Translations under genes and position numbers: made by a program
In this document: positions 37,795 through 46,716 of the stretch, piece after piece
How positions within the stretch are numbered: the stretch's first letter is position 1
How the letters are laid out: every line of letters starts with the position of its first letter
The notes under the pieces: generated by a model
Seen by the model: the letters and a program-made list of their open reading frames with translations, nothing else
The model's database searches: none
Told to the model about the DNA's origin: nothing
Assembly: GCA_019638235.1 (NCBI GenBank)
Contig: JAHBUE010000001.1
Span: 2,404,492 to 2,468,491 of the forward strand
Reading direction: 5' to 3'
DNA: 64,000 nucleotides
Source: Cyclobacteriaceae bacterium
Lineage (GTDB): Bacteria > Bacteroidota > Bacteroidia > Cytophagales > Cyclobacteriaceae

Positions 37795-39066
37795 CTAAAA
37801 AGCCCCATTGGGGCGTACTTTAATTAACGCAATCTTATCCTGTTGCCCTGCCAGTTCCATAGTGCCTAAAATCAAAATATCGCCATTGGGTAGTTCAGCT
37901 ATAGCGGCACCCCGGTCGTCATTGTTTACGCTTCCGAATTTTAAATCCAGGTCGGCTTCTAGAAAGCCATCTACCCTTTTCAGGTAAATATCACGGTTGC
38001 CCTGAGCATTGATTTCATTGGCCAATACCAGAAACCGGTTGGCTCCGGCAGAAACGGAAACGGCCTCATACTCTCCCGACTGTCCAAGAAGAACCCGCTC
38101 AGAAAGCACCGTTGAAAAATTGCTGCTGGTCGTTACCGCAAAAACTTTTCGGTTAATCCCGTTATCATCACTTTGAGTTGCTATGGCCGCTTCTATTCCA
38201 AAAGATGACCTGCAAACCGATACCAATCGTTCATGTAATGATAGTGTTCCTGAATAAAGTGATGGTACTCCACTGGGGTCATTTTCAAACGTCCTGAAAA
38301 AAATATTTGATTCGATCTTCGGCTCATCCGGTAATCGGCCGTCTGTTTTACCATCCCAATGCCCGGCATACATAAACCGGTTATTGTTCAGTTGGATAAC
38401 CTTAATTGCCGAACCGGTATGCGATCCGCCAATACGGTCGAAAGAGATAGTATCAAAATCCTGGTCGAGTTTTATTACCAATAAGTCCTCAATAATATCG
38501 GGAGGTGTAGGTAGCGAATTACTTGCACTGGCCGCATCCCAATCGGTTGTTCTTCCTGCAAGATAAAATCCTCCGCTTCCGCCTGTTTGTATGGGTGTGA
38601 TCGACAAACCTTCCTGGCTTGCGAGTCTGGAAGGTAATGTGTGCCTGCTCTCAACAACCCCCGTAGCGGTAATAATGGTGAAACGTGTTTCCAGTACATC
38701 TTCGGCAGTCTGCGCATTTGATAGAATTACATAGTTGCCTGCGTGAGCACCTTCCAGTATCGGCTCAATATCTTCTGCAAGTTCATTACTATCCGAATCC
38801 AGCGTTACAGACCAAAGTTCGGTTCCCTCCTGGTCGGCCTTAACAACATATACTCTTTTGTTCAAGCCTAACGTTACCGTTCCTACAATAATGATTTCCT
38901 GGTTATTAGTAACGACAAAGTCTTTTGCTTCGTGGTTGCCATCTTCGCCATAATACTTAATGAAGTAATCTTTGAAAGTCGGCTCAACATTGTTCTTTGT
39001 ATCGCAGGTAATTAAAACCAGCGATAACAGAATCAATCCAACTGTATAATACTTCATCAACTTCAT
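37795..39066 (-). CDS. Lipoprotein with predicted beta-propeller-like fold, unknown function
   Basis: 423-residue lipoprotein: signal peptide with lipobox LITC (Cys21). The mature protein shows recurring short beta motifs such as EIIIVGTVTLG, VYVVKADQEGTELW, NGDILILGTMELAG and DKIALIKVRPNG, spaced about 50-60 residues. This resembles the SBBP/PQQ-like propeller lipoproteins of Bacteroidota, but I cannot assign a family. Its ATG overlaps the stop of the upstream barrel gene by 4 nt (ATGA). The last six codons and stop form a GC-rich hairpin followed by U residues, so part of the transcription may end here before the giant gene. Probably an outer-membrane-anchored partner of that system (inference). 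Confidence 0.78.
   Translation of the reverse strand: MKLMKYYTVGLILLSLVLITCDTKNNVEPTFKDYFIKYYGEDGNHEAKDFVVTNNQEIIIVGTVTLGLNKRVYVVKADQEGTELWSVTLDSDSNELAEDIEPILEGAHAGNYVILSNAQTAEDVLETRFTIITATGVVESRHTLPSRLASQEGLSITPIQTGGSGGFYLAGRTTDWDAASASNSLPTPPDIIEDLLVIKLDQDFDTISFDRIGGSHTGSAIKVIQLNNNRFMYAGHWDGKTDGRLPDEPKIESNIFFRTFENDPSGVPSLYSGTLSLHERLVSVCRSSFGIEAAIATQSDDNGINRKVFAVTTSSNFSTVLSERVLLGQSGEYEAVSVSAGANRFLVLANEINAQGNRDIYLKRVDGFLEADLDLKFGSVNNDDRGAAIAELPNGDILILGTMELAGQQDKIALIKVRPNGAF
37796..37814 (-). terminator. Terminator-like hairpin overlapping the end of the lipoprotein gene
   Basis: On the minus strand GCCCC-AAT-GGGGC (37814-37802) is followed by five U residues that run into the stop codon (TTTTTAG). 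The stem is only 5 bp but fully GC with a 3-nt loop. It encodes the final Arg-Pro-Asn-Gly-Ala residues of the lipoprotein. It lies about 80 nt before the giant gene start and could reduce read-through into it. Confidence 0.5.
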
Positions 39067-40163
39067 TTGGCGCTACGATTAATCAACTTCAACACGGATT
39101 TTGTTCTTGCTCTTTTCAGCTTTCGCGGATTATATATCGGATGCACGTAGCCAACGGAAAGCGCCAGGTTATCTATCCTGAAATAGTCATCAACGTGACC
39201 GAACTCAATTGCAGGCGTTTGCCCTCCATAAGTTGATGTGGGTACTACAACATTCGTTAGTCCGAAGCTGTAACGCAGATCAGCAAAAACATAATCCAAC
39301 CCGGTTTTAATCCGAACACCTCCGCCAACAAAAAAAGATTGATTTATCTTATTCCTAAAACTTGTTAACCTAAGCGTAGGGCTTTCGCGCGTATTCGATT
39401 GTGGTGTTCCACCATCAATCTCATCTGTTTTTATATTGGTTACCCGTCCGGTTTCTGAAACAAGCCATTGCACGGCAAATCCGCCATAGCCATAAGGTCT
39501 GTACTTCCCTTTTGTATCGCTAAAGCGAATGGAAACAGGCATCACCATCCACCATTGATTTCCTATATAGGTTACCCGGTCGTGGTTGGCTCTCGTCTGG
39601 CTTTTCCTGTACGATGAATTAAGCAAGTTAAATTCACCGCTTAGCGCCAACTCACGCGTAATGTTCCAGTCTATCCCACCTCTGAATTGAAAACCCGGGC
39701 GAAGTGTATAGTTATTTGAAATAGGGCTCCCCCAGGGGTTTATGGTATGAATAACCCTTACGGGAGAAGTATTTAGTCCAATCCCACCAAACACCGAAAA
39801 AATAGGGTCAGCGGTAAATTTTTTACTCAAGTAAACCAAATCGATGGCGTGGAGAGCGGTATCGGTTTCAAATTCGGGGTTAGCCCGGAGTATTTCTATA
39901 TAGCTGGTTTCTGCCGAAATAGGGTCGTCCAAAATAAGGTAAGTCTGCGTTAGCAACAGGTAAGCCCGTTGGCGTTGCTCCCTGCCAAAACCCCGGTCGA
40001 TACAGGGCTTCAGTAATGCTGGTATCCCGTAAAATCTTCCGGCATTAAATTCTTCTGTGGCTAAGCTCAATGTTTGCTCACAGTCCATACGATTATTCTG
40101 CGCAAGCACGGAGGCATACCCTGCCAGTAAGAGAATTAAGCCAACTATAATTTTGTACCGCAT
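39063..40163 (-). CDS. Outer-membrane beta-barrel protein with helical (TPR-like) N-terminus
   Basis: 366-residue protein with signal peptide (about 1-21, ending VLAQ). Residues about 25-115 are helical with TPR-like pattern (ATEEFNAGRFYGI, RAYLLLTQTYLILDDPISAETSY) and contain two Cys. Residues about 120-340 form alternating amphipathic strands (FSVFGGIGLN, FQFRGGIDWNIT, SFFVGGGVRIKTGLDYVFADLRYSFG) typical of an 8- to 12-strand outer-membrane barrel, with a basic C-terminal tail. It does not show the PorP/SprF-type N-terminus usually found beside T9SS adhesins. It starts 8 nt after the nSTAND gene stop and overlaps the lipoprotein gene by 4 nt, so it is part of one operon. Confidence 0.8.
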   Translation of the reverse strand: MRYKIIVGLILLLAGYASVLAQNNRMDCEQTLSLATEEFNAGRFYGIPALLKPCIDRGFGREQRQRAYLLLTQTYLILDDPISAETSYIEILRANPEFETDTALHAIDLVYLSKKFTADPIFSVFGGIGLNTSPVRVIHTINPWGSPISNNYTLRPGFQFRGGIDWNITRELALSGEFNLLNSSYRKSQTRANHDRVTYIGNQWWMVMPVSIRFSDTKGKYRPYGYGGFAVQWLVSETGRVTNIKTDEIDGGTPQSNTRESPTLRLTSFRNKINQSFFVGGGVRIKTGLDYVFADLRYSFGLTNVVVPTSTYGGQTPAIEFGHVDDYFRIDNLALSVGYVHPIYNPRKLKRARTKSVLKLINRSAK

Positions 40164-40171
40164 GTCTGCCT

Positions 40172-43100
40172 TTAGTAATCCTTAATTAAAAGGTTAACAC
40201 ATGTATTTTCAAATTCAATATCGCTTCCTACATATTTGCTCCACTCTTCCAACGTCATGTTGCGTTTCAATAACGGGCAAATCTGTTTTGCCAGCAGTTC
40301 GGGGTCAGTAGGCCAAACGCGGATTTCCGATTCATGGCCTGCTGCAATTAAGTATTTTGAATCGTGCGAGAAGGCTATGTCCCAAATGAAACCGTTATTG
40401 TTATCCATCTTGATGGGCAGGTCTTCGAGGAAATCAATTACCCACATCTGCAATAACCTGTCGGAACCGGCACTGGCTAACAATTTTCCATCGGGACTAA
40501 ACTCAACCGAATAAACCCCTGCCTTGTGGCCGGTAAACTGGCGCTCTTCTTTACGTTCATTCAGGTTGTATAATTTCACGAGGCCGCGTTTGTCGTTCTT
40601 CTCAAATGTTCCGTAGGCTAATGATTTTCCATCGGGACTAAATTTAACGGAAAGTATTTGTGCGGCATCGGTGTTCACTAGTATATCCTGGTCGCCTGTT
40701 GCTATATTGATCAGCATGAGCTGACCACTCCACGATGCACCCGCTACTGTTTTACCATCGGGACTGATGGCAATAGCCTTTAACTCCGTATTTGGTGTTG
40801 CAATGGTTTTAACCGCCCCGGTAAGGTGATTAACCAATGAAATGGTGCGATCGGTTTTGCTCACTACCAAGCCCGAACCATCCGGCAGGAATTCGAGTGC
40901 GTTTGTTCCTCCGTTAAGTCCGCGCACCGCAACCGGGCGAGAGCCTGCTTGCTGAAGATCAAAAATCTGAATTACGGCCGAATCTGTTCCGTTGGCTAAG
41001 TAGCGGTCGTCATTACTGAGCGCCACAACCTTATTGGGACTTGGGTTTTGAAACGCGGTTGGCTGCCCGGTACGCTTTTCATAATCCCCGGTAAAAATTC
41101 TTCCATCGGCACCGGCAGCATAGTATGTGCTTCCTTTAGACGATAGCGCCAGCGCATTCATCCGGTTACGCGAAGGCCCCGGAACTTTTATAGCGTTATA
41201 CGTTAAGCCCGATGAAACTGTAAGGGCGTGGTACAAGGCATTGTAAATGTACGGGTCATATTTCTTGCCGTCATTTTTAATATGAAAGAAATGCGCCTGC
41301 ATGGCAAGCGTTCCGGCCAGGTCTTTATCGTCATCTTCCTGTACCGATTTACCGGCCATTTCCTGGGCTTTAGCCAGCATGTAGAGGCGGTTTGCTTTGT
41401 CCAAATTTTCATTTGCACGCTGTGTTTCACTTTCCGCAAAAAGCCTCGCTTCTCTCTCCTGCTCACCAGCCTTAATAGCCTCTTGTTCTCTTACTGTTGC
41501 AAGTTTCAAAGCTTGCTGGGCAAAGATCCTTTGTCTGTCTGCCTCCTCCAAAGCATTCTCCAATTCAATATTTTTAGCATCAAGTAACCTAGCTCGTTCT
41601 TCTGCAATACCTTTCTGATTTTCGGCTTCTTCCTGTGCAACTTCGGCAGCAACTCTTGCCTCATTAGCCTGTTTCTCCTGGTGTTGTGCTTCAATAGTTT
41701 TATTATCAGCTTCTATCTTTTGCAGATATGCAAATACGAGGAACAAAATAGCTATAACGGCAGCCGCACCCAATATAATCGCGGTAATACGGGTGTTTCG
41801 TAGCGCACGCTTTTGCTGTAACTCCTGGTTTTTTAATTCGGCCTCATAAGTAATGCGGCTCGTATCGAGAAATACTATGGCACGTTCAAACGCTTCATCG
41901 TATCGTTGCGCCCACTCGCGTGTCGGGCGTTGTTTCTTCTGCCAGTTCAGCGCAAGTTGTAAATCGGGCGGACGCCACAAACTGGTTTTACCAATCTGGT
42001 ACATGGCGGCTGCTTCAGAAATACGCTTGTACATGGCAGCCGATTCAAATTCTTCTTCAACCCAGGTGCTCAGGCGGTTCCAGATGCGCATCAAACTTTC
42101 GTGCGAAAGTTCAATCTGCGAATCGGCTGTAAGGGTTACTGTATGTGCCGGCATTAAAAACGATCTGCCGGTTTTCCGGAAATGTTCAACTACTTCTATA
42201 ACTTCATCTTCATCAGCATCAGCCAGTTCGGCTGCCAACCCAAGCCGGCAAGGTCTTCGCATACCTTTATTGTCGGCTGTCTTTTCTGTAATGCTTTTGA
42301 AAAGGACTTCAGCTATTTCTTTTTGTCGTGGAGATAGTTCTTCAAATATTTCATTGGCATGGAGCGACAACGCCTGCGAAATTCTGCCTACGGCATTGTA
42401 ATGGCGCAGGTCCATAGGTTCGCCCGGCTCGCGGTTGGCTACCCAGTAATCCCAGGTGCGCATAAGCGCATGTTGCAGAATAGGAAGCTGATCCTGGTTG
42501 CGTCCCATATCGGCAAGCAACTTTTTTACAAGCCGCTGAGAAATTCTTCCACCTGCTACGGCAATAGGGCCTTCAACGGCCATTTTCTTTTGTTCGCGCG
42601 TCATTTGCGGAACAAGGAAACTGCTTTCATTGATGATTTCCGTTAACCCGCTAAAGGCAGAGCAACGGGCAATGAAATCGGAACGCATAGTAACAGCTAT
42701 GTAAACCGGTGTTTCCTGCTGGTGCACCGCGTTCAGCATCAGGTTTATGAAATGCTGCGTTTCATCAAATACCTCGTCTGCCTGTTCGGTTTCATGAAAA
42801 CGAAACAATTCTTCGAACTGATCGATCATGAAAAACACATTCTCAAGTTTGTGTTGCTGCAGGTAGCGCGACACTTCTACCAATCCATGCGAACCGCTTC
42901 TAAGTACGGAGCTAATAATAGCGCGATGTATGGGGGCATCTTCGTTGGTGATACGATTTTGTGAAAGAAGATAATCGACTACGGCATCCGTAAGATTTTC
43001 AAATGGTGCAGTACCGGGCCGGGCAATAATAACATGCCAATGCGGACTTGTATGTGTAACAAACCCGCCATACAAAACAGGCACCAGGCCACACGACATC

Positions 43101-43327
43101 AATGAGGACTTTCCGCTTCCGGAATAGCCCATCACACAAACGAACCTGTTTTTGGCAAGCTTTAGTAAGATATCATCAACCTGCCCTTCACGACCAAAAT
43201 AGAGGTGACATTCATCAACCGTGAACGGCCTCAATCCGGGAAAAGGATTTTCGCTGTCAGGCTGAATATCAACCAACACTTCTGTCAGTTCAGGTTCATT
43301 GCTTGTATGAGATGATTGACTCAGCAT
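40172..43327 (-). CDS. Membrane-anchored nSTAND1 NTPase with coiled coil and WD40 propeller
   Basis: 1051-residue protein. The N-terminus carries the nSTAND1 entry motif ENPFPGLRPF ... YFGRE (27-46), Walker A GYSGSGKS (67-74) and Walker B FFMIDQFEELF (165-175). The winged-helix-like end of the NTPase module contains LSHESLMRIWNRLSTWVEEE (408-427). A single membrane helix (about 514-534, ITAIILGAAAVIAILFLVFAY) is followed by a charged Ala/Glu coiled coil (about 535-655) and a WD40 propeller (about 700-1015; clear repeats such as VKFSPDGKSLAYGT and VEFSPDGKLLASAGSDRLLQMW). There is no signal peptide. One helix predicts an N-terminal cytoplasmic ATPase and a C-terminal propeller on the other face, but the topology is uncertain. 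It heads the operon with the barrel, lipoprotein and giant protein. A TAAATTTG element at 43471-43478 could be its promoter. Confidence 0.9.
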   Translation of the reverse strand: MLSQSSHTSNEPELTEVLVDIQPDSENPFPGLRPFTVDECHLYFGREGQVDDILLKLAKNRFVCVMGYSGSGKSSLMSCGLVPVLYGGFVTHTSPHWHVIIARPGTAPFENLTDAVVDYLLSQNRITNEDAPIHRAIISSVLRSGSHGLVEVSRYLQQHKLENVFFMIDQFEELFRFHETEQADEVFDETQHFINLMLNAVHQQETPVYIAVTMRSDFIARCSAFSGLTEIINESSFLVPQMTREQKKMAVEGPIAVAGGRISQRLVKKLLADMGRNQDQLPILQHALMRTWDYWVANREPGEPMDLRHYNAVGRISQALSLHANEIFEELSPRQKEIAEVLFKSITEKTADNKGMRRPCRLGLAAELADADEDEVIEVVEHFRKTGRSFLMPAHTVTLTADSQIELSHESLMRIWNRLSTWVEEEFESAAMYKRISEAAAMYQIGKTSLWRPPDLQLALNWQKKQRPTREWAQRYDEAFERAIVFLDTSRITYEAELKNQELQQKRALRNTRITAIILGAAAVIAILFLVFAYLQKIEADNKTIEAQHQEKQANEARVAAEVAQEEAENQKGIAEERARLLDAKNIELENALEEADRQRIFAQQALKLATVREQEAIKAGEQEREARLFAESETQRANENLDKANRLYMLAKAQEMAGKSVQEDDDKDLAGTLAMQAHFFHIKNDGKKYDPYIYNALYHALTVSSGLTYNAIKVPGPSRNRMNALALSSKGSTYYAAGADGRIFTGDYEKRTGQPTAFQNPSPNKVVALSNDDRYLANGTDSAVIQIFDLQQAGSRPVAVRGLNGGTNALEFLPDGSGLVVSKTDRTISLVNHLTGAVKTIATPNTELKAIAISPDGKTVAGASWSGQLMLINIATGDQDILVNTDAAQILSVKFSPDGKSLAYGTFEKNDKRGLVKLYNLNERKEERQFTGHKAGVYSVEFSPDGKLLASAGSDRLLQMWVIDFLEDLPIKMDNNNGFIWDIAFSHDSKYLIAAGHESEIRVWPTDPELLAKQICPLLKRNMTLEEWSKYVGSDIEFENTCVNLLIKDY

Positions 43328-43475
43328 ACACCACTACGAATAACCTGAAAGTTAGCCAATTGAAGGTTAAATCTTAAGATCACGCTTCAGGAAATAAGTT
43401 TAAAAAATAAAGAAACTTAACTCAGTTTAAAAAATAGTACCCGAAATGTATAAAAAATACTGATTCCGGCCAAAT

Positions 43476-46400
43476 TTAGACGAATTCTAATACCTGATCG
43501 GCCATTCTGACGTTATCCGACAGCAATTCGTAAAACTGATCTTTGTTTATGCTAAGCAAGCTTATATCGGTAGTAGCCTTTACCAGGTTAGTGCTTACAA
43601 AGTTAGGAAGCCCCAAATGCTCGCCAATAAACTGGCCTTCGGTAAAAGAAGCCACTTTTTCGCCCTGCTGGTAGAAATCGACTGTGCCTTTGGCGAGCAC
43701 AAAAAATTTGTTGTTTGCCCGTTCATCCAGGGTGAGGGTATCGCCTTCTTTCATATTGATTTCCTGGCATATATCGGCAAGTTGGCTAAGGGTAATACCC
43801 GGAACCCCATCAAATACAGGAACCCGCTGGAAAAATAAAATCTTGTTGAAACAGCTTATCTTGTCAGTGAGCACAATATCATCCAACGATTTTTTTACTG
43901 ATGCCGGTAACCGTTTTACATTCTTTTTATACTCCTGCGGATTTACCTGGGCCAGCGCCCAGGCCGCTACTTCCTGGATAAGAACATCGGGATTGAACAT
44001 GTGCGCTATAAGATCCATCTTGAAGTCCTCAATTCTTTCAAGGCCAATCTGGTACAGCACACAAGCCTTCGTCCATCGGTTAGATTGGGTGAAATCGCGG
44101 TTAATCAGGAATTTAAGAACAAGCCTGCCATCGAGGCGGGCACGCGGATAGAATACATCTAATTTACTGATGCGTTCACTGTCAGAGAGGTCGTCTAATA
44201 CCGGAATAACCCGTTGCTTTAATTGCTCGGAAAGAAACACATCAAGAAGTTCAACCGCATAGGTTATCCCCTCGGCCGTTCCGCTATCGATATTCTCTTT
44301 TACCAATTGTATAGAGCGCGTATCGTACAACATAGCCAACAGCATATAGATATGATCGATATCGTTTTGAATCTCCCATCGTAATGAATTGACAATGTGC
44401 ACGTTAAATCCATCCGTTCCGATTTCCTGTATAGCGCTTAAATTCCAACGGATGTCGGCAATATCCGATTCAATGGCGTATTTGATACGGGTAACCTGCG
44501 AAATACCAGCCTTGAATCCGCATTCGCCTAACGCCAACAACACCTGCGATACAACCACTTTGTTCGGGTAATCCATCTTATTCCAGAGCAAGTCTTTTGC
44601 CCTTGGCCCTCCTATTCGTCCGGCAGTTTGAATGATCCGTTGCATCACTTGTGTACTCTGGCCACTACGGAAAAATGCAGCATCCAAAGCCGGTAATGTT
44701 TGGGTACCTATCAGAACAAGTGCGTTCATGGCCTGGTTACTGTAAATGGGGTTAGTCATGTTTTCCGTCAGGGCGTTGATCACTTCCGGGGTGTTTTTCT
44801 TTACAGCAGATTTAATGGCTGTACTCCTAACCTTTGGTTCATTATCAGTCAGTAATTCAATCAAAAATGATACGCACTCGTCAGCCGAAGTATGTAACAG
44901 AAGTTCTGCCGCATATTGCCGGTCGTTTGGATTGGCCGATCGCGACAAGCGTTGAATACGGGTTTTTGTTATATCTCCCCCGCTTTCAATCATCATTTGC
45001 AGATCGGCAGATGTGAGGATGCTCTTATCCTGTGCATCTACCTTTCGCTGATCCATGCGGATAACATACCTGTCGGAAACCGACAACCCTTTCATTTCAT
45101 TCATGCGCTCCTGGGCAAAATGACGGACGGCTTCATCCTCATTTTTAATCAGGCTGTTAACCCATGTTCCTGTCTGACCAACATTTATCTTTTCTAACAG
45201 TTTGTAAGAGAATATGGCTTTTCCGATGTCTGGAACAGTAATCATATCCTCCAATTTTTTGGTGATTTTGGTGATACCTTTTTCAAGTTTAACTTGCTTA
45301 GTATCAGGATCAGTGTTCTCAAGCTTTAACCTGATTTTTTCTTTATAGCCACTATACAGGCGGTTCACCACCAAAAAATACAAACCGGCAAGCACCACTA
45401 AAAGTATTGAAATGTGTATGACATTGAAGAATGGAATCAAGGCCAGCACGAAAATCAAAACACCGGCAACAAAGCGTGCTGTTTCATTTACCAACCCTTC
45501 AACACGTGCCTGAACATTGAACCTTATGCGGCTATCAAGCGGAATGAAAAACAATTTGAACACAGGGTTTTCCAATGAATCCCTGAGCGTCCAGTTGAAG
45601 AGGCGGCTCATGGCAACAAACAGGAAGAAGTAAACAAAGCCGGCCGGTGATGATAGCTTTTCGTATCCGAAAACAGACCCGGCAATGACTGAACCTAACG
45701 ACAGAACACCCAGCGCCATCGGTAAAATAAACAATGAAATTCGTAATCCATAATTACCTATAATTCTGTGGTTTACGAAGGTTTGCATGATTAAACTCAA
45801 CGCATAAACTGCCCCTGTAAAGAATGCGTTGAAATCGGTAAGGGCACGCTGATCGGGGTATTGTTCGCGAACCATTTCCTGGAAAGTGAACTGGTTAAAC
45901 ACAAAGGCCGTCATGGATACAACCAGCAACAACGACAACAGCAAAATGTATTTATCCGAAAACATTCGCCTGATACCCGATTGTCTGCGTACCTCTACTT
46001 CAATATCGCGCGGATCATTTTTTGAAAACTCAAACTTCCCGGCAATTAGCAACATCAACACCCCTACCATAAAAATGCTTCCGGCACATACCAACAGGTA
46101 GTCGCTGGTATTGGGTAGCAATGCTGCAGTAAACGGAATCAGAAAGGCGGCAAGAATGGCGGCTATCAACTGACCGGTGTCAATCCAGCCTATAATGCGT
46201 TTGGATTGGCGGAAATTAAACAAGCGGCCAAAAATTCCCCAATAGCATAGAAAAAGCAACGCGATAATTGGCCCTGAAGAACAGAACATGGCAAAAATCA
46301 ATGTGTTTTGCCATTCTTCTACTCCAAAGTGTATCAGTATGTAAACCCCTACGGTAAAGGCAAAAATGCCGATCACAACCAAGATTGTGAGCAACGAAAA

Positions 46401-46634
46401 CCGGATATAATTCTGAAAGAAGGAAAATACGGCCGTAGAGAGAATGCCCAATATGCCAGTTACCAAAAAAGCCTTGTCTAAATGCTCGCCCAGCCTGTTG
46501 AGGAACATGGAATCGGCTGTAACCTGGTAGGTAGCAATAAACACCCCCATAAAGAAACCGGTTGCCAGCATGAAGGCAACCTGCTTTTGCTCAAGGGACT
46601 CAATCCTCCAGGATGCAGGTAAAAAATTTGCCAT
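43476..46634 (-). CDS. ATP/ADP-translocase-like membrane protein fused to HEAT-like repeats and a cyclic-nucleotide-binding domain
   Basis: 1052-residue protein starting at the ATG at 46634 (MANFLPASWRIESLEQ); the in-frame TTG at 46646 overlaps a -7 element and was rejected. Residues 1-430 form about 12 membrane helices in an MFS-like arrangement resembling the nucleotide-translocase/MFS group (for example LENPVFKLFFIPLDSRIRF, close to the ATP/ADP antiporter pattern). Residues about 480-880 are helical HEAT-like repeats (ANPNDRQYAAELLLHTSADECVSFLIELL, EPKVRSTAIKSAV). The C-terminus (about 910-1052) is a cyclic-nucleotide-binding beta roll (NNKFFVLAKGTVDFYQQGEK, EGQFIGEHLGLP). Substrate unknown. 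The fusion suggests transport or signalling gated by a nucleotide ligand. Confidence 0.82.
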   Translation of the reverse strand: MANFLPASWRIESLEQKQVAFMLATGFFMGVFIATYQVTADSMFLNRLGEHLDKAFLVTGILGILSTAVFSFFQNYIRFSLLTILVVIGIFAFTVGVYILIHFGVEEWQNTLIFAMFCSSGPIIALLFLCYWGIFGRLFNFRQSKRIIGWIDTGQLIAAILAAFLIPFTAALLPNTSDYLLVCAGSIFMVGVLMLLIAGKFEFSKNDPRDIEVEVRRQSGIRRMFSDKYILLLSLLLVVSMTAFVFNQFTFQEMVREQYPDQRALTDFNAFFTGAVYALSLIMQTFVNHRIIGNYGLRISLFILPMALGVLSLGSVIAGSVFGYEKLSSPAGFVYFFLFVAMSRLFNWTLRDSLENPVFKLFFIPLDSRIRFNVQARVEGLVNETARFVAGVLIFVLALIPFFNVIHISILLVVLAGLYFLVVNRLYSGYKEKIRLKLENTDPDTKQVKLEKGITKITKKLEDMITVPDIGKAIFSYKLLEKINVGQTGTWVNSLIKNEDEAVRHFAQERMNEMKGLSVSDRYVIRMDQRKVDAQDKSILTSADLQMMIESGGDITKTRIQRLSRSANPNDRQYAAELLLHTSADECVSFLIELLTDNEPKVRSTAIKSAVKKNTPEVINALTENMTNPIYSNQAMNALVLIGTQTLPALDAAFFRSGQSTQVMQRIIQTAGRIGGPRAKDLLWNKMDYPNKVVVSQVLLALGECGFKAGISQVTRIKYAIESDIADIRWNLSAIQEIGTDGFNVHIVNSLRWEIQNDIDHIYMLLAMLYDTRSIQLVKENIDSGTAEGITYAVELLDVFLSEQLKQRVIPVLDDLSDSERISKLDVFYPRARLDGRLVLKFLINRDFTQSNRWTKACVLYQIGLERIEDFKMDLIAHMFNPDVLIQEVAAWALAQVNPQEYKKNVKRLPASVKKSLDDIVLTDKISCFNKILFFQRVPVFDGVPGITLSQLADICQEINMKEGDTLTLDERANNKFFVLAKGTVDFYQQGEKVASFTEGQFIGEHLGLPNFVSTNLVKATTDISLLSINKDQFYELLSDNVRMADQVLEFV

Positions 46635-46643
46635 AGCGTGCTT

Positions 46644-46651
46644 CAAATATA
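46644..46651 (-). promoter_or_regulatory. -7 element upstream of the translocase-like gene
   Basis: TATATTTG on the minus strand matches TAnnTTTG. It ends only 9 nt before the ATG at 46634 and starts 2 nt past the ompH terminator stem. The mRNA would be nearly leaderless. No good TTTG lies at the usual distance because that region is the terminator stem. Confidence 0.35.
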
Positions 46652-46653
46652 AA

Positions 46654-46691
46654 ATAAAACAGGCTTGGATGTGCGTCCAAGCCTGTTTTAT
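46654..46691 (-). terminator. Intrinsic terminator after the OmpH-like gene
   Basis: Perfect 16-bp stem (46654-46669 with 46676-46691, core AGGCTTGGA/TCCAAGCCT) around a 6-nt loop. The stem end and following bases are U-rich on both strands. It lies 25 nt after the OmpH-like stop on the minus strand. Confidence 0.85.
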
Positions 46692-46716
46692 GATTTTATC
46701 AGGTTATTCGTTCGTC

